The notes: generated by a model not told the origin, from the letters alone. A stretch of DNA of 7,177 nucleotides from Syntrophomonadaceae bacterium (GCA_007120815.1 SKMY01000227.1:1-7177); one strand, 5' to 3'; counted from the first letter of the stretch, positions 1-6,687 are shown. Translations and numbers: made by a program.

Positions 1-312
1 TACAGTGCTTATGAAGAAGCCCTGGAAGAGGGAAAGCCGATCTTCCTGGAGTTTTATGCCAGCTGGTGAAGCGCCTGCAGGTCTATGGAGCCCGTGATGG
101 CTTCTTTAAAAAGGGAGTTTAAAAACAAGGTCATATTTATCACTGCAGATGTGGATGATCCTGAAGGACGGCAGCTGGCGGAAAAATACCAGGTTCGTAC
201 AATACCGGCCCTTTTCTACCTGCAGAGTAACGGAGAGGTGAGTGGAACAGATACCGGGCTGCAGGATGCCGATTACTTGCGTGGCAGGATAGAAAAACTT
301 CTGCGGAACTAA
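1..312 (+). CDS. Thioredoxin-like selenoprotein (UxxC), 5' end outside window
   Basis: Reading frame 1 is open from the window edge to TAA at 310-312, except for one TGA at 67-69. Translated through, the residues before the TGA read FLEFYASW and those after it read SACRSMEPVM. This is the thioredoxin active site WCxxC with the first Cys codon replaced by TGA. The frame then continues with a normal thioredoxin fold: a strand VIFITADVDD, a helix, the cis-Pro loop RTIPALFYL, a strand containing NGEV, and a final helix. About 102 residues plus Sec are visible; Sec would be residue 23 and the resolving Cys residue 26 of the visible part. The N-terminus, including any signal peptide or anchor, is missing. 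By family knowledge the protein is a thiol/selenol oxidoreductase. The ccdA gene 60 bp downstream suggests it receives electrons across the membrane. A conventional caller would start at ATG 85 and lose the active site. The alternative is a point nonsense mutation or base error in a Cys TGT/TGC codon. Confidence 0.8.
67..69 (+). other. In-frame TGA read as selenocysteine
   Basis: The TGA falls exactly at the nucleophilic Cys of a WCxxC thioredoxin motif, with homologous sequence in the same frame on both sides. Other genes here use TGA as a stop (for example the gene ending at 2619) and TGG for Trp, so a TGA=Trp code is unlikely. Position-specific Cys-to-Sec replacement is the classic sign of a bacterial selenoprotein. 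Confidence 0.75.
68..104 (+). promoter_or_regulatory. Candidate bacterial SECIS hairpin
   Basis: Directly after the TGA, and sharing its last two bases, GAAGC (68-72) is perfectly complementary to GCTTC (100-104) and closes a 37-nt element. Inside, one fold pairs C78 with G94, GG 80-81 with CC 92-93, and CT 83-84 with AG 89-90. This gives an apical loop ATGG at 85-88, about 16-19 nt after the TGA. The arm also contains AGGTCT (79-84), identical to the SelB-binding apical loop of the E. coli fdhF SECIS, but here it is closer to the TGA and can form a competing small hairpin (CC 74-75 with GG 87-88). Overall length and position match bacterial SECIS elements; the exact inner fold is uncertain. 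Confidence 0.55.
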
Positions 313-372
313 AGGAGTATCATTTTTAACAGGAGATTTTTGCCTGGTTTAAATTAAGCGAGGTCTTGAGCC

Positions 373-1059
373 ATGGAAATGTTTTTTACAGAAACAGTCC
401 CGCAGGCTATCGCCGGCAGGACTGTCCTTACTTTTTTAATTGTCTTTGCGGGGGGCTTTTTAACCAGTATCAGCCCGTGCATTGTAGCCATGATCCCCGT
501 TCTTGTCTCCTACATTGGCGGCTACAGCAGTAGAACGCGAAAAAGAGGGTTTCTGCTTTCACTTATTTTTGTTTTGGGTATGTCTGTGACCTTTGCCGTC
601 ATGGGTCTGGCGGCCGCTTATTTTGGGCGCATTTTCGGACAGATTGGAAGCGGGTGGTATTATATCCTGGCAGGTGTTTTGATTATCATGGGCCTTCACC
701 TGCTTGGGGTGCTGACCTTCAACTTGCCGGGGTTGAAAACCATGCCTGTGAAGGTGGGAGGGTTGGGGGGCACTTTTCTCATGGGATTATTATTTGGGCT
801 GGTGGCATCTCCCTGCGCTACACCGGTACTGGCCGTGATCATTACTTATGTGGCCGCATATGGTGAGCCTGCCTATGGAGGTTCCCTGCTTTTTACGTAT
901 GGGTTGGGGCATGGCATTCCCCTTATTGTTGCGGGAACATTTACCGCCGTGATTAAGCAGATGGGTCGGATCCAAAAATATACCCGCTATATCAACTACG
1001 GCAGCGGTTCGCTCCTCATCTTCCTGGGACTCTATCTCTTAACCCTTGCTGCCTGGTAG
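373..1059 (+). CDS. ccdA: CcdA/DsbD-type transmembrane thiol-disulfide transporter
   Basis: This 228-residue, very hydrophobic protein has about six membrane helices, matching the stand-alone CcdA family (the membrane domain of DsbD). The two redox cysteines occupy the signature pseudo-symmetric positions: SISPCIVAMIP (Cys36, TM1) and VASPCATPVL (Cys148, TM4), each next to prolines. Family members pass electrons from cytoplasmic thioredoxin through these cysteines to extracytoplasmic thioredoxin-like proteins, for example in cytochrome c maturation. Start: ATG 373 has GAGG at 360-363, nine bases upstream; the ATG at 379 is also possible. The gene lies 60 bp after the Sec-thioredoxin on the same strand, so the two are probably co-transcribed and that protein is the likely electron acceptor (inference). 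No clear terminator lies in the 20 bp before the convergent stress-protein gene. Confidence 0.9.
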   Translation: MEMFFTETVPQAIAGRTVLTFLIVFAGGFLTSISPCIVAMIPVLVSYIGGYSSRTRKRGFLLSLIFVLGMSVTFAVMGLAAAYFGRIFGQIGSGWYYILAGVLIIMGLHLLGVLTFNLPGLKTMPVKVGGLGGTFLMGLLFGLVASPCATPVLAVIITYVAAYGEPAYGGSLLFTYGLGHGIPLIVAGTFTAVIKQMGRIQKYTRYINYGSGSLLIFLGLYLLTLAAW

Positions 1060-1079
1060 CGTTTGTAATTAGCCCCGGG

Positions 1080-1547
1080 TTATTTAACAATGAGTACGCT
1101 GGTTGATACCTCATGGGCTACTACGTTACTAACACTTCCAAGAAACAGTTTTCTCAGCCCCCCTAATCCGCGATTTCCCATCACAACCATGTCGTAATGA
1201 TGCTGTGACGCTTCATCAATAATGTTTGTAGCGGGATGCCCTTCCCTGAAGATGGTTGTAATGATGAGGTTTTTTTCTTGAAAGATTTTTTCCGCTTCTT
1301 CAAACACCTTTTTTTGTTTTTTTTCTTTTATTTTCTCTTCCAACTCCCTCACACGATTTTGAAGATCTCCCGGAGAGTAGCTTTGTTCTTTGGCCCATCC
1401 CATGGCCCACGAAGGAACCATGGGGCGTTTATTATCCACATAAATCACTGTCACTTGCGCGTTTTCAAGTTTTTCTGCTATTGTTGCCGCTTCTCGTAAT
1501 GCTTTCCGGCTTTGTTCCGAACCGTCTGTACAGGCGAGGATTTTCAT
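1080..1547 (-). CDS. Universal stress protein (UspA family, ATP-binding type)
   Basis: A 155-residue cytoplasmic protein with a single Usp domain. The N-terminal strand MKILACTDGSEQS carries the conserved Asp and Ser. The C-terminal part holds the nucleotide-binding signature G-x2-G-x9-G-S (MGNRGLGG to FLGSVSN), so it belongs to the ATP-binding subgroup. The middle holds a Lys/Glu-rich helical stretch (ELEEKIKEKKQKK) after an insertion containing the segment MGWAKEQSYSP. The family modulates survival under stress and starvation; the specific role is unknown here. Start choice: a GTG at 1554-1556 is in frame, but AAAGGAG (1556-1562) overlaps it. The same Shine-Dalgarno sits eight bases before the ATG at 1545-1547, which is therefore preferred. 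The gene is convergent with ccdA and has its own strong promoter and a leader of about 109 nt. Confidence 0.92.
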   Translation of the reverse strand: MKILACTDGSEQSRKALREAATIAEKLENAQVTVIYVDNKRPMVPSWAMGWAKEQSYSPGDLQNRVRELEEKIKEKKQKKVFEEAEKIFQEKNLIITTIFREGHPATNIIDEASQHHYDMVVMGNRGLGGLRKLFLGSVSNVVAHEVSTSVLIVK

Positions 1548-1659
1548 ACGGTCCACTCCTTTCAGTCATTCATGCGTACCCAAAAAGACAATGGAAACCG
1601 TCCCTGGCGCTTAGAAATAGTCTGGTTGGTTGAATATATACTGTAAATCAACTGTTATA

Positions 1660-1673
1660 AATATTATAATATT
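1660..1673. promoter_or_regulatory. 14-bp AT-rich palindrome over the -10 element
   Basis: AATATTATAATATT is a perfect palindrome centred on the -10 box of the stress-protein promoter. The position would suit a repressor operator, but AT-only palindromes arise easily by chance, so this is a weak call. Confidence 0.3.
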
Positions 1674-1691
1674 CTAAATATTCTTTGTCAA
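1663..1691 (-). promoter_or_regulatory. Consensus sigma-A promoter of the universal stress protein gene
   Basis: On the minus strand, TTGACA (1686-1691) and TATAAT (1663-1668) are both perfect hexamers separated by exactly 17 bp. Transcription should start near 1656, giving a leader of roughly 109 nt before ATG 1547. The spacer and -10 are built from a 9-bp tandem pattern (AGAATATTT, AGAATATTA, TAATATTTA). Confidence 0.85.
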
Positions 1692-1718
1692 GCTGCATAG
1701 AAGCCCGTTCCTAAATAA

Positions 1719-1736
1719 ATACTATAAAAATAGTAT
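1719..1736. promoter_or_regulatory. 18-bp inverted repeat ATACTAT-N4-ATAGTAT, possible operator
   Basis: Two perfect 7-bp arms flank an AAAA centre. The repeat lies in noncoding DNA 27 bp upstream of the -35 of the minus-strand promoter and about 95 bp upstream of the plus-strand promoter. Size and spacing are like those of dimeric repressor sites. It matches no operator consensus I can name with confidence. A 7-bp stem without a T-run makes a terminator unlikely. Confidence 0.4.
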
Positions 1737-1831
1737 GAAATTCTCCAGTATCTGAACGGCCTCTTGCTTCCCGGTGTATGCGAAATAAGTCAGTAGGCTG
1801 AGTAGTCACTCCTATTTTTTTTAATGGAGTT

Positions 1832-1859
1832 TTGTTTGTTTTATTGCCTGTGCTATAAT
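1832..1859 (+). promoter_or_regulatory. Extended -10 promoter of the LiaF-like gene
   Basis: TGCTATAAT (1851-1859) is a perfect extended -10 (TGn plus TATAAT). The best -35 is a poor TTGTTT (1832-1837) at 16-bp spacing, which fits the usual trade-off of a strong extended -10 with a weak -35. The predicted start is near 1866, about 46 nt before ATG 1912. Confidence 0.7.
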
Positions 1860-1911
1860 GGCTACATTGGCGTGGTTTTTCATGTTATGCCTAAGGTAGG
1901 AGTGAGAATAG

Positions 1912-2619
1912 ATGTCAAAAAGCAACTGGTGGATAGGCGCGGTATTAATTGCACTGGGGATAATGATACTGCTGAACAATTTGGATGTCACTCAGATTGA
2001 TATCGGACGCCTGATTTCTACGTACTGGCCTGTGATTCTGGTCATTTGGGGTGTAAACTTGTTGGTAAGGGGAAGAGGAAGGGGCGGTAGCTGGCTTTCA
2101 GCAGCCCTACTGTTCATTATCGGCCTGGTATTGTTAGGGATAACCATGGAAATTTTGGAAATGAGTATGGCGACCTTTTGGAAATTCTTTTGGCCTGTGG
2201 TGCTGATAGCGGCGGGAGTTAGCCTGCTGAAAGGGCCTCTTTCCGGGGGGAAAAACAACATCGCGTTTTTGAGCGGGCTGGATAGAACCGGAGGCAAATG
2301 GAAGCTGGAAAATGGCAACTACTGGGCCTTTTTGGGAGGCATCGATCTGGACCTGCGCCGGGCCGAGATAGAGGAGAAGGAATATTTTATCAGCTGCACG
2401 GCTATTTTGGGGGGTATTGATATTAGGGTACCCACTGACCTGACAATCATTTGTAATGGCACCGCAGTGTTGGGCGGCGTGGAATTCCTGGGGGAAGGCA
2501 GCGGGGGCATTATTGGTTCGTCCTCAGTCAAACATGAGGCCCAGGGTGAAAGCAGGGCCGTGGTAAATATCTACACCCGGGCCATTCTTGGAGGGGTAGA
2601 AGTGAATCAAAAAGATTGA
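1912..2619 (+). CDS. Four-TM membrane protein with LiaF-like C-terminal domain
   Basis: 235 residues. The N-terminal half has four hydrophobic segments at about 6-24, 37-52, 61-80 and 90-107, in the LiaI/LiaF-type arrangement with short turns (NN-L-D after TM1, an Arg/Gly loop RGRGRGG after TM2). The C-terminal ~115 residues carry four spaced copies of an (A)-x-LGG-(I/V)-(D/E) motif at about 141, 166, 187 and 225, which is typical of the LiaF/YvqF C-terminal beta-domain. LiaF proteins inhibit the LiaS sensor kinase in cell-envelope stress signalling. There is no liaRS here, so that partner is not shown and the role may differ. Start: ATG 1912 has AGGAG at 1898-1902, nine bases upstream. The Arg loop predicts the N-terminus and the C-terminal domain in the cytoplasm. 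Confidence 0.82.
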   Translation: MSKSNWWIGAVLIALGIMILLNNLDVTQIDIGRLISTYWPVILVIWGVNLLVRGRGRGGSWLSAALLFIIGLVLLGITMEILEMSMATFWKFFWPVVLIAAGVSLLKGPLSGGKNNIAFLSGLDRTGGKWKLENGNYWAFLGGIDLDLRRAEIEEKEYFISCTAILGGIDIRVPTDLTIICNGTAVLGGVEFLGEGSGGIIGSSSVKHEAQGESRAVVNIYTRAILGGVEVNQKD

Positions 2620-2638
2620 TTAATGCATGATTGATCAA
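2616..2638 (+). other. Hairpin over the stop codon of the LiaF-like gene
   Basis: TTGATTAAT (2616-2624) pairs with ATTGATCAA (2630-2638) as nine pairs including one T.G, with a 5-nt loop. It is AT-rich and no T-run follows, so it is not a good Rho-independent terminator. It could be a processing or attenuation hairpin, or chance. Confidence 0.35.
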
Positions 2639-2694
2639 GGGATTGGTTATCTTAAAACTGCCAGGGTGAATGGACGTCTGGCCGTTTTATATTT

Positions 2695-3759
2695 GTGGAA
2701 ATTTATGAGGCGCTTTTAAAGCGGGATGATACTGTATTGAAAGATACGCTTATTCTTAAGTTAAGATGGGTTTCTTTAGTTCGGGCCCTGGTTTCCAACA
2801 GGATACGCGGGCGCCCTTTATTCCTTTCTCACCTGGTGACAACTCGATGTAACTGCCGGTGTCCTATGTGCTTGTGGCGGGATGAGAATCTAGAAGAGAT
2901 GAGTGCTGCCGAGATCGGCAGCTTTTATCGTGACAGCCGCCAGCAGGGTTTTATCCAGGTAGGCATATGGGGCGGTGAGCCGCTATTGCGGGAAGATTTG
3001 GGAGAAATTCTTTACCATGCATGCCGAGCGGGTCTTTCTACGGTGCTTCTTACCAACGGTTATTACCTGGAGGAACGCCTGGAGGAGGTAACATCTTACC
3101 TGGACTCAATTATCGTGTCGCTGGATTACGCCGGGGAGAATCACGACCGCATGAGAAGATGCCCCGGACTCTTTAAGCGGGTTATCTCCGCCATAGAAAC
3201 CTTGCGCTGCTTTTATCCCCATATCAATGTTTCCTTTAACTGTCTGCTGCACCAGGGCAACGAAGACCAAATTTTTTCTCTGGCTAAACTGGCAAAGCAG
3301 TTGAATGTGTCATTTTTCGTTTGTCCTGTTAAAACAGAGGCCGTTCCGGGTTCCGGCTGCAAGGCTGAAAAATGGAAAACCGATAACCTGAAGGAAAAAC
3401 ACCTTAGTATCCAGCTCAAGACGTTAAAGCAAGAGGGTTATCCGTTAAATAATTCGTATACGTACCTCCAGGAATTTTTGAATAAAAAAAACCCCTATAC
3501 CTGCCATCTTCCCAAGATAGCCCTCATGGTTTATCCTGATGGTAAAGTCGTTAACTGCCTGGACAGCGCCTCGCCGCTGGGGAATATCAGGAAGCAATCT
3601 GTTGGAGATATTTTAAAAAGTCCTGGATATGGCGATCTTAAAACTAAAGCTTTGAACTGTAATCACTGCAACAATCCCAACGTGGTGGACAGTTCCTTCT
3701 TGTGGGAACTCCGAGGTGAACCCTGGATAAATGCCATAAAAGTATTGTTGAAGCGCTAG
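2695..3759 (+). CDS. Radical SAM protein with C-terminal SPASM/twitch-like Cys cluster
   Basis: 354 residues. TTRCNCRCPMCLW holds the radical SAM Cx3Cx2C motif (Cys52, Cys56, Cys59) that binds the [4Fe-4S] cluster cleaving S-adenosylmethionine. GIWGGEP supplies the GGEP SAM-binding motif, and TNGYYLEE and SLDYAGENHD follow the usual barrel pattern. A C-terminal set Cys270-x17-Cys288-x33-Cys322-x2-Cys325, around YPDGKVVNC and LNCNHC, resembles the auxiliary-cluster domain (SPASM/twitch) of peptide- and protein-modifying enzymes. No precursor peptide gene is visible nearby, so the substrate is unknown. The only upstream start in the open frame is GTG 2695, without a recognisable Shine-Dalgarno; a later TTG cannot be excluded. 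The gene follows the LiaF-like gene by 75 bp with no clear promoter and may be co-transcribed with it. Its TAG overlaps the TypA stop. Confidence 0.85.
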   Translation: MEIYEALLKRDDTVLKDTLILKLRWVSLVRALVSNRIRGRPLFLSHLVTTRCNCRCPMCLWRDENLEEMSAAEIGSFYRDSRQQGFIQVGIWGGEPLLREDLGEILYHACRAGLSTVLLTNGYYLEERLEEVTSYLDSIIVSLDYAGENHDRMRRCPGLFKRVISAIETLRCFYPHINVSFNCLLHQGNEDQIFSLAKLAKQLNVSFFVCPVKTEAVPGSGCKAEKWKTDNLKEKHLSIQLKTLKQEGYPLNNSYTYLQEFLNKKNPYTCHLPKIALMVYPDGKVVNCLDSASPLGNIRKQSVGDILKSPGYGDLKTKALNCNHCNNPNVVDSSFLWELRGEPWINAIKVLLKR

Positions 3760-5633
3760 GAATTGGAGCGTGCACCGGGGTTATGGTGATCAATGTCATG
3801 GGATTTTGCGCTTTCTTTTTTCTGGTTCGTCTGTTTGACTGCCCGGGCTCTTTCATGCTTTAATAGAAGCTTTTTCCTCAAGCGGATGCTTTTTGGAGTA
3901 ACTTCCACGTATTCGTCATCGTTAATGAATTCAATGGCTTCCTCCAGGGTAAGAATACGGGGGTCTTGTAAGCGTGTATGGTCATCGGAACCGCTGGCCC
4001 GGACATTGGTAAGCTGTTTTTGCTTGCAGACGTTTATTTCCAGGTCTTGCTCCCGGTTGTGCTGCCCCACGATCATTCCTTCATATACCTGGGTACCCGG
4101 ATGAATGAAAAGGGTTCCCCGGTCTTCAAACTGGAGCAATCCATATGTTAAAGCTTCTCCTTGCTCCCAGGCAATTAAAGCCCCTTTCCGCCGGGCTTTA
4201 TAATCTCCTTTGTACGGCTCGTAACCGCTAAAGGTGTGATACATGATTCCGTGCCCCCGTGTATCGGTGAGGAATTCGGAGCGAAAACCAATCAGCCCCC
4301 GGGCCGGAATGATATATTCCAGGCGGGTCTGGTCCAGGCTGCTCTGGGACATATTAATCATCTGGCCTTTTCGCTGGCCCAACTTTTCCATGACGGGCGC
4401 TAAAGCTTGGGCGGGAACATCCACCACCAGATGCTCCACCGGCTCCATGAGCTGACCGTCTATTTGTTTGTAAATCACTTCAGGCTTGGAAACCTGAAGC
4501 TCGTACCCTTCCCGCCGCATGGTTTCAATGAGAATGGAAAGATGAAGCTCTCCTCTTCCGGACACAACCCAGGCGTCGGGTGTGTCCGTATCTTCCACCT
4601 TCAGGCTTACATTTGATTCCAGTTCTTTGTAAAGGCGGTCCCGCAGCTTACGTGAAGTTACATAGATTCCTTCCTGGCCGGCAAAAGGGCTGTTATTAAC
4701 GATGAACGTCATGGAAAGAGTGGGCTCATCCACGGTGATAACCGGCAGTTGTTCCGCAGCATGAATATCCGCTAAGGTTTCGCCAATGTTTACGTTCTCA
4801 AGTCCTGCAATGGCAATGATATCGCCTGCTGAAGCCTGGTTTGTTTCTATTTTTTTAAGACCCTGGTACGTAAAAAGTTTGGCTGCCTTGCTCCGGTTGA
4901 TCTGCCCGTTGTGGCCAATTACAGCAATGCTCTGGTTGGCTTGTATGGTCCCCCGGTTTATCCGGCCAATGGCGTGCTTTCCCAGGTAGTTATCATATTC
5001 CAAGTTGGCTACCAGCATCTGAAAGGTCCCACCAGGATGGACGTCTGGTGGAGGAACATAACGGATAATGGCTTCAAAGAGAGGTTCCAGGTTTGTCGAA
5101 GTGTCCTCCATTTCGCATTTTGCCAACCCTTCTTTTGCCGAGGCATAAATGATAGGAAAATCCAGCTGTTGATCACTGGCACCCAGTTCGATAAACAGGT
5201 CAAAAACTTCATCAATTACTTCGTGGGGGCGGGCATCCGACCGGTCTATTTTATTGATCACAACCACCGGGTTTAATTTTTTTTCCAGGGCTTTTCGTAA
5301 AACAAATTTGGTTTGAGGCATGGGTCCTTCAAAGGAATCAACTAATAGCAGAACTCCGTCTGCCATGCTGAGGGCGCGTTCCACTTCCCCGCCAAAATCG
5401 GCATGGCCGGGGGTGTCTACAATATTGATTTTAGTATTTTGATAAAAAACGGCCGTATTTTTGGCCAGAATGGTAATGCCGCGCTCTCGTTCCAGGTCGA
5501 TATTATCCATAACCCGTTCATTGACAATCTCATTGTCGCGAAATATGCCGCTTTGTTTTAACATAACATCGACCAGGGTGGTTTTTCCGTGGTCAACGTG
5601 AGCGATAATGGCGATGTTTCTGATTTCGTACAA
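3756..5633 (-). CDS. typA: Ribosome-associated GTPase TypA/BipA
   Basis: 625 residues, full length. The translational GTPase motifs are in order: G1 AHVDHGKT (11-18), G2 RGITI (51-55), G3 DTPGH (73-77), G4 NKID (127-130) and G5 ASAKEG. EF-G-like domains follow, then the BipA-specific C-terminal region ([19 protein letters not shown] and FSGYEPYKG). BipA binds the 70S ribosome and acts in 50S assembly and in stress or cold adaptation. The start is TTG at 5631-5633, backed by an excellent AGGAGGAG (5640-5647) six bases upstream; [19 protein letters not shown] is the expected N-terminus. The last ~35 residues form a Lys/Arg/His-rich tail (around [14 protein letters not shown]), slightly longer than usual for the family. 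The stop TAG (3756-3758) overlaps the stop of the convergent radical SAM gene. Confidence 0.97.
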   Translation of the reverse strand: MYEIRNIAIIAHVDHGKTTLVDVMLKQSGIFRDNEIVNERVMDNIDLERERGITILAKNTAVFYQNTKINIVDTPGHADFGGEVERALSMADGVLLLVDSFEGPMPQTKFVLRKALEKKLNPVVVINKIDRSDARPHEVIDEVFDLFIELGASDQQLDFPIIYASAKEGLAKCEMEDTSTNLEPLFEAIIRYVPPPDVHPGGTFQMLVANLEYDNYLGKHAIGRINRGTIQANQSIAVIGHNGQINRSKAAKLFTYQGLKKIETNQASAGDIIAIAGLENVNIGETLADIHAAEQLPVITVDEPTLSMTFIVNNSPFAGQEGIYVTSRKLRDRLYKELESNVSLKVEDTDTPDAWVVSGRGELHLSILIETMRREGYELQVSKPEVIYKQIDGQLMEPVEHLVVDVPAQALAPVMEKLGQRKGQMINMSQSSLDQTRLEYIIPARGLIGFRSEFLTDTRGHGIMYHTFSGYEPYKGDYKARRKGALIAWEQGEALTYGLLQFEDRGTLFIHPGTQVYEGMIVGQHNREQDLEINVCKQKQLTNVRASGSDDHTRLQDPRILTLEEAIEFINDDEYVEVTPKSIRLRKKLLLKHERARAVKQTNQKKESAKSHDIDHHNPGARSNS

Positions 5634-5639
5634 GGTATT

Positions 5640-5661
5640 CTCCTCCTGCCGGATAAACCGG
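5640..5661 (-). promoter_or_regulatory. typA ribosome binding site with an adjacent small hairpin
   Basis: The perfect AGGAGGAG (5640-5647) fixes the unusual TTG start. Immediately upstream in the leader, CCGG-TTTAT-CCGG (5649-5661) can form a 4-bp hairpin next to the Shine-Dalgarno. It leaves the site free and may only mark the leader. Confidence 0.55.
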
Positions 5662-5678
5662 AAAATAGCAGCTTTTTA

Positions 5679-5707
5679 AGTATACCAGCTGCAGCTGCCA
5701 GTGGCAA
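5679..5707 (-). promoter_or_regulatory. Promoter of typA
   Basis: On the minus strand, TTGCCA (5702-5707, five of six matches) and TATACT (5679-5684, five of six) are 17 bp apart, and TGG just before the -10 makes it an extended -10. Transcription should begin near 5672, leaving a leader of about 38 nt. Confidence 0.75.
5686..5697. promoter_or_regulatory. 12-bp palindrome in the typA promoter spacer
   Basis: CAGCTGCAGCTG is a perfect palindrome lying wholly between the -35 and -10 hexamers of the typA promoter. That is the classic place for a repressor site. No specific regulator is suggested by the sequence, and the call rests only on symmetry and position. Confidence 0.3.
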
Positions 5708-5812
5708 TATATATCGCGGAACGGTTTATATTCTTTTCAGGGAAAAAGGATTTTATTTTGCTGGAAGAGAAAAATTAACATACAGATCAAGATGACCCGG
5801 GAGGTTGGGATA

Positions 5813-6616
5813 ATGAAAATTGGCCTGGCATTAAGTGGGGGAGCCGTTCGGGGTATGGCGCATATCGGGGTGCTCAAGTATCTGGAAGAAAAGAATATTC
5901 CCGTGAGTTTTATCGCCGGCACCAGTGCGGGCTCATTAATCGGTGCTTTTTATTCTGCAGGGCTGAGTGTGGAAAAAATCGAACAAATATCCCTGGAGAT
6001 TCACTGGAAAGACTTTATAAAAAATATCACCCGTGTTCGCTTCCCCAATAAAGGGTTAATTAACACGGAATTCCTTACAAAGATAATAGAAAAATTTGTG
6101 GGGCAAATGACCTTTGATGAATTGAAAATACCTTTTCTCGCAGTGAGTGTGGACATTGTAAACAACCGGGTTGTTCACCTTGACAAAGGGGATTTGATTT
6201 CTGCTCTTTTGGCCAGCTGTGCCATTCCCGGAATTTTTACTCCCGTGGAAAGAGACGGCTTACACCTTGTGGATGGGGGCGTTCTACAAAATTTACCTAC
6301 CCAGCCCCTGGCAGACCGGGGGATAAAAGAGATCATCGCTGTCGACCTGAACACTCAATCGAAACTGACGGGTGAGCCCCAAAGCATTTTTGAAATTATT
6401 TATCGTTCCATTTACATGATGGCCCGGGAACGGGATATGCTGGATAGTGAGCGGGCAAAATACCACATTGCGCCGGACTTGGGAGAAGCAGGCATCTGGG
6501 AACTGGATAAAGCCCGGGACATAATAGATATGGGCTATCAAGAAGCCAAAAACGTGCTCGAAGGGGTTAACTTTAAGCCAGGCCTTTTGAATAGAATCAG
6601 TCGGTTTAAGAAATAA
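5813..6616 (+). CDS. Patatin-like serine hydrolase (RssA/YchK-type)
   Basis: 267 residues, the usual length for the small bacterial patatin-like proteins. The oxyanion-hole motif GGAVRG is at residues 9-14. The nucleophile elbow G-T-S-A-G (36-40) holds Ser38, and the second member of the Ser-Asp dyad is Asp154 in the VDGG motif. The CAIPGIFTP segment before it is also typical. Family members are lipid acyl hydrolases acting on phospholipids or lysophospholipids; the substrate here is unknown. There is no signal peptide, so it is probably cytoplasmic or membrane-peripheral. Start: an in-frame ATG at 5792 lacks a Shine-Dalgarno, whereas ATG 5813 has GGGAGG (5799-5804) eight bases upstream and gives the standard MKIGLALSGG N-terminus. 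It is divergent from typA. No strong promoter is seen for it and no clear terminator follows it. Confidence 0.93.
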   Translation: MKIGLALSGGAVRGMAHIGVLKYLEEKNIPVSFIAGTSAGSLIGAFYSAGLSVEKIEQISLEIHWKDFIKNITRVRFPNKGLINTEFLTKIIEKFVGQMTFDELKIPFLAVSVDIVNNRVVHLDKGDLISALLASCAIPGIFTPVERDGLHLVDGGVLQNLPTQPLADRGIKEIIAVDLNTQSKLTGEPQSIFEIIYRSIYMMARERDMLDSERAKYHIAPDLGEAGIWELDKARDIIDMGYQEAKNVLEGVNFKPGLLNRISRFKK

Positions 6617-6648
6617 TCGACCAAACCAATTCCCATTGCCATTCTTTC

Positions 6649-6654
6649 TATACT
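6649..6654 (+). promoter_or_regulatory. Possible -10 box upstream of the structured region
   Basis: TATACT lies about 34 bp before the first stem of the RNA candidate, which would put a transcript start near 6661. No acceptable -35 is found at 16-18 bp, so this is weak support for an independent transcript. Confidence 0.25.
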
Positions 6655-6687
6655 AACCGCCACGGCAATTGCGGGCCTTGGGCAGGG

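Larger units (their letters stand above)
1548..1911. other. Divergent intergenic region (364 bp)
   Basis: It contains the leader and promoter of the universal stress protein gene (left, minus strand), the 18-bp inverted repeat at 1719-1736, about 95 bp (1737-1831) in which I see nothing convincing, and the promoter and leader of the LiaF-like gene (right, plus strand). No small coding region with a ribosome binding site was found. Confidence 0.7.

Noticed and set aside
85..312. Independent 75-residue protein starting at ATG 85
   Set aside because: It would be a thioredoxin lacking its first strand and active site, with no Shine-Dalgarno before ATG 85. The upstream sequence continues the same fold in frame, so reading through the TGA explains it better.
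311..372. AAAGGAG at 311-317 as the ribosome binding site of a small gene
   Set aside because: No ATG, GTG or TTG occurs at usable spacing, and the nearby frames stop within a few codons.
1236..1499. Phe-rich plus-strand reading frame opposite the universal stress protein gene
   Set aside because: The poly-Phe/Leu run is the antisense of Lys/Glu codons in the real gene.
1554..1556. GTG as start of the universal stress protein
   Set aside because: The Shine-Dalgarno AAAGGAG overlaps this codon; it is correctly spaced for ATG 1545-1547 instead.
2616..2638. Rho-independent terminator after the LiaF-like gene
   Set aside because: The stem is AT-rich and no T-run follows it.
5792..5794. ATG as start of the patatin-like gene
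   Set aside because: It has no Shine-Dalgarno and adds seven residues before the conserved MKIGLALSGG N-terminus. ATG 5813 has GGGAGG at eight bases.
6635..6669. ATTGCC (6635-6640) pairing with GGCAAT (6664-6669) as a terminator for the patatin-like gene
   Set aside because: It is only 6 bp with a 23-nt loop and no following T-run.
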